Source of the DNA: Candidatus Hodarchaeota archaeon | GTDB lineage: Archaea > Asgardarchaeota > Heimdallarchaeia > Hodarchaeales > Hodarchaeaceae | Assembly: GCA_016839665.1 (NCBI GenBank) | Contig: JAEOTU010000354.1 | Location: 1-6,749 of the forward strand | Direction of reading: 5' to 3' | Length of the DNA stretch: 6,749 nt | In this document: positions 5,354 through 6,749 of the stretch, one piece after another | Numbering within the stretch: position 1 is the first letter of the stretch | Layout of the letters: each line of letters opens with the position of its first letter | The notes under the pieces: model-generated | Told to the model about the DNA's origin: nothing | Seen by the model: the letters and a program-made list of their open reading frames with translations, nothing else | Databases searched by the model: none | Made by a program: the position numbers and the translations under genes

Positions 5354-5440
5354 ATCCCTTACATTGATTTGTATTCTTGTATTGATCCAAAATGTACGGA
5401 AAAAAACTCAGTAAAGATTAAGAAATAAGGATGTGCTCTA

Positions 5441-5764
5441 ATGAGATTTAAAATATATTTTGCTCCAAATGTTTTTACACTTCACGAAATCCAGGGGGGG
5501 AAAGAAACTCAGAGGCTTTCCCAGTACTCAAAGGGAAATGATTCGCTTTATTCTCAAGTCAGAATTGTGTCTCGAAATGATGAATATTTAGTTCCTCCGT
5601 TTCTTGAGATCAATTCAAGTTTGGTAGTTGAGTTCCTTGCCTTTGGGAAGATAATTGACAATGACAACAACGAAATCATAATTGGAGTGAAAAGAGAAGT
5701 TTTTGAAAGTCTAATTCCGTTTCTAAAGAGCCTAGACCCTGAATTACAGGAAGAAACTGATTAG
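5441..5764 (+). CDS. Hypothetical protein, 107 aa
   Basis: I do not recognise the family. The start is supported by AAGGATG about 10 bases upstream. The protein looks like one compact alpha/beta domain: strands MRFKIYFAPNVFTLHEI, SQVRIVS, SSLVVEFLAFGKII and NEIIIGVKREVF, then a helix (ESLIPFLKSL) and an acidic tail (PELQEETD). There are no membrane segments or known catalytic motifs. It is the first of three closely spaced small plus-strand genes and lies opposite the 108-residue gene across a shared AT-rich promoter region. Codon use and composition look genuinely coding, but the function is unknown. Confidence 0.7.
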   Translation: MRFKIYFAPNVFTLHEIQGGKETQRLSQYSKGNDSLYSQVRIVSRNDEYLVPPFLEINSSLVVEFLAFGKIIDNDNNEIIIGVKREVFESLIPFLKSLDPELQEETD

Positions 5765-5790
5765 AAATTTATTATCTTGATGGCGGATCA

Positions 5791-6063
5791 GTGGATGAAG
5801 GTAAAAAAGAGATAGGGAGAGATTTCATCTTATTTTCTCAAAATAAATCACATAGAAAGGTTAGAAAACTGAAAATTCATTTACATTTTCTTGACATCCA
5901 CAATGGACTTGGTTTCACGAGTCGTTACCCTAATGTAATCCAAGCAATCGAAAGACAAAAGTTTCAGAAAATGGCAGGAATATCTACAATCGAAAAAGTG
6001 GCTCCTCCTACTGTTGAAAGTGGTCTGTCCTCTACTGTCTGTTGGAATATGACAATAGAATAA
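5791..6063 (+). CDS. Hypothetical protein, about 90 aa, weak start
   Basis: The frame opens right after a TGA at 5758-5760 and runs to the TAA at 6061-6063. The likely start is the GTG at 5791, which has only a poor GGCGG-like leader 4 bases upstream. The ten codons before it (LEIYYLDGGS) also look protein-like, so the gene may have a damaged or unusual start. It might also once have been fused to the 107-residue gene, which ends at 5764 in another frame. The product has a basic half (KSHRKVRKLKIHLHFLDIH) and a helix (PNVIQAIERQKFQKM) and ends TVCWNMTIE. No family is recognised. It is followed 11 bp later by the 70-residue gene, which suggests co-transcription. Confidence 0.5.
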   Translation: MDEGKKEIGRDFILFSQNKSHRKVRKLKIHLHFLDIHNGLGFTSRYPNVIQAIERQKFQKMAGISTIEKVAPPTVESGLSSTVCWNMTIE

Positions 6064-6074
6064 TGGGGTTTTAG

Positions 6075-6287
6075 ATGAATATTGTTGATGATCGTTCTTA
6101 CATGGAATATTTTAACACGGTTTTCCAAGTAGAAATGAAAAAGATCGCAAACAGCATAAGCGGCGATTCTTTGTCTGAAGACCGTTTTCAAAAAGACAAG
6201 CTTAGATTGGAATACTTTTCTGATTTTCTTACTGAGCATCAGTACTTTGACAACGAAGTGAAGAAAAAACCATGTCATTTTGTATAA
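6075..6287 (+). CDS. Hypothetical acidic protein, 70 aa
   Basis: I do not recognise this protein. It is short, acidic and probably all-helical (DRSYMEYFNTVFQVEMKKIA, EDRFQKDKLRLEYFSDFL), with a basic end (EVKKKPCHFV). GGGG lies 6 bases before the ATG and the previous frame ends 11 bp upstream, which suits the last gene of a three-gene transcript. An antisense frame (6305 to 5964) also has a good SD. I prefer the plus strand because its composition is soluble and protein-like, while the antisense product has the hydrophobic, Phe/Val-rich look typical of a shadow. Confidence 0.55.
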   Translation: MNIVDDRSYMEYFNTVFQVEMKKIANSISGDSLSEDRFQKDKLRLEYFSDFLTEHQYFDNEVKKKPCHFV

Positions 6288-6435
6288 CTCTTCCTGCTCC
6301 GTCATTTCCTGCTCCTCTCACGTTTAATTGTGTTTAAGAGTAACTTGTTGCTAGATTCAACGATTTTCTATTAATTCTAGATCTTCTATTACAAGATTTC
6401 AATCTTTCCAAAAATTGTTCTCCCTCGCTTTTGAA

Positions 6436-6444
6436 TATAAAAAG
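6436..6444 (+). promoter_or_regulatory. TATA box of the membrane-protein gene
   Basis: TATAAAAAG, preceded by TTTTGAA, lies 58-66 bases before the ATG at 6503. Initiation about 25-30 bases downstream would leave a leader of roughly 35-40 bases that includes an AGGAA motif at 6488-6492. The rest of the 215-bp gap from 6288 is pyrimidine-rich and AT-rich, and I see no gene or RNA in it. Confidence 0.45.
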
Positions 6445-6502
6445 GATCGAACCTAATCATTGATGATAAGTAAGACATGAAACACACAGGAATAAGATCC
6501 AA

Positions 6503-6749
6503 ATGGCAACACTGATTGATCTAATAGTTTCGGGGGGTTTTCTCTTCATAGAATGGTATTCACAGGAAGCACTATCTGGAGCCAATATCCTCGCCTTCTT
6601 TATTAAACAGCTGTCCTTCTATTTGATTTTACAATTAGTCCTCTGGATCTTTCCTTTTTTAACGAGATTTATTTACTTAATCTGTTTTCCTTTCCGTATA
6701 GTCCATGTATATCTCCATCTCCATGCAGGGTGGCAAGTATATGAGGAAA
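6503..6749 (+). CDS. N-terminal part of a membrane protein (partial, cut by window end)
   Basis: The frame runs from the ATG at 6503 to the window end with no stop, giving 82 residues. An in-frame TAA at 6467-6469 and the AGGA 11 bases upstream support this start. Residues 2-18 (ATLIDLIVSGGFLFIEW) are amphipathic. Residues 29-63 (ILAFFIKQLSFYLI through FLTRFIYLICF) contain one long or two short membrane segments. A histidine cluster, HVYLHLHAGW (68-77), follows at the membrane edge and then QVYEE. The spaced histidines could bind a metal, but nothing shows this. I do not recognise the family, and the C-terminal part needed to identify it is missing. It appears to be transcribed separately, from the TATA box at 6436. 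Confidence 0.7.
   Translation, partial: MATLIDLIVSGGFLFIEWYSQEALSGANILAFFIKQLSFYLILQLVLWIFPFLTRFIYLICFPFRIVHVYLHLHAGWQVYEE

Noticed and set aside
5210..5428. Plus-strand frame of 72 codons
   Set aside because: It lies mostly antisense to the 108-residue gene and across the divergent promoter region, and has no SD.
5964..6305. Minus-strand frame of 113 codons with a good SD (GAGAGGAG) and a plausible MTEQEELYK start
   Set aside because: It is antisense to the two plus-strand frames, and its product is Phe/Val/Leu-rich in the way antisense shadows are. The plus-strand products look more like soluble proteins. It remains the main rival reading of 5964-6305.
6291..6315. Direct repeat TTCCTGCTCC (6291-6300 and 6306-6315), also present at 56-65
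   Set aside because: A 10-12-nt match is expected by chance in this length. Two close copies in a pyrimidine-rich gap are not enough to claim an element.

Overview
The window is AT-rich, uses Shine-Dalgarno-like leaders, and has archaeal-style TATA boxes upstream of some genes. It carries three kinds of protein that point to an Asgard archaeon: a long SHOC2-type leucine-rich-repeat (LRR) protein, a Rab/Ras-like small-GTPase-fold protein, and a free-standing archaeal-type LigD 3'-phosphoesterase domain. No marker gene is present, so the assignment is an inference from protein style.

Layout. (1) 1-1429, plus strand: the tail of an unidentified gene, then a single-domain DNA-end 3'-phosphoesterase with all expected catalytic residues, then a 303-residue unknown protein with a probable winged helix. 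(2) 1448-4842, minus strand, read right to left: a small-GTPase-like protein in which all five nucleotide-binding G motifs are degraded (a pseudo-GTPase), a 266-residue protein ending in a winged helix that overlaps it by 8 bp, a short gene at 2922-3288 whose frame appears broken near its 5' end, and a 444-residue protein with 14 consecutive 23-residue LRRs. The LRR gene converges on the 303-residue gene. (3) 4976-5302, minus strand: a 108-residue helical unknown, which may head the same transcript. (4) 5345-5353: a symmetric TATA-like element between that gene and three small plus-strand unknowns at 5441-6287. (5) 6503-6749: a membrane protein cut by the window end, behind a TATA box and an SD-like AGGA.

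Most interesting region. The minus-strand block joins a pseudo-GTPase, a translationally coupled winged-helix protein and a SHOC2-like LRR protein. SHOC2 is a eukaryotic LRR scaffold that binds Ras. A Ras-fold protein that has lost its nucleotide-binding residues, encoded beside an LRR scaffold of that class, is a plausible undescribed signalling module, possibly membrane-associated through the hydrophobic N-terminus of the pseudo-GTPase. That functional link is inference; the domain calls rest on visible motifs. A 21-nt near-identical segment shared by the pseudo-GTPase gene and the broken 5' end of the small gene suggests a past local duplication or recombination.
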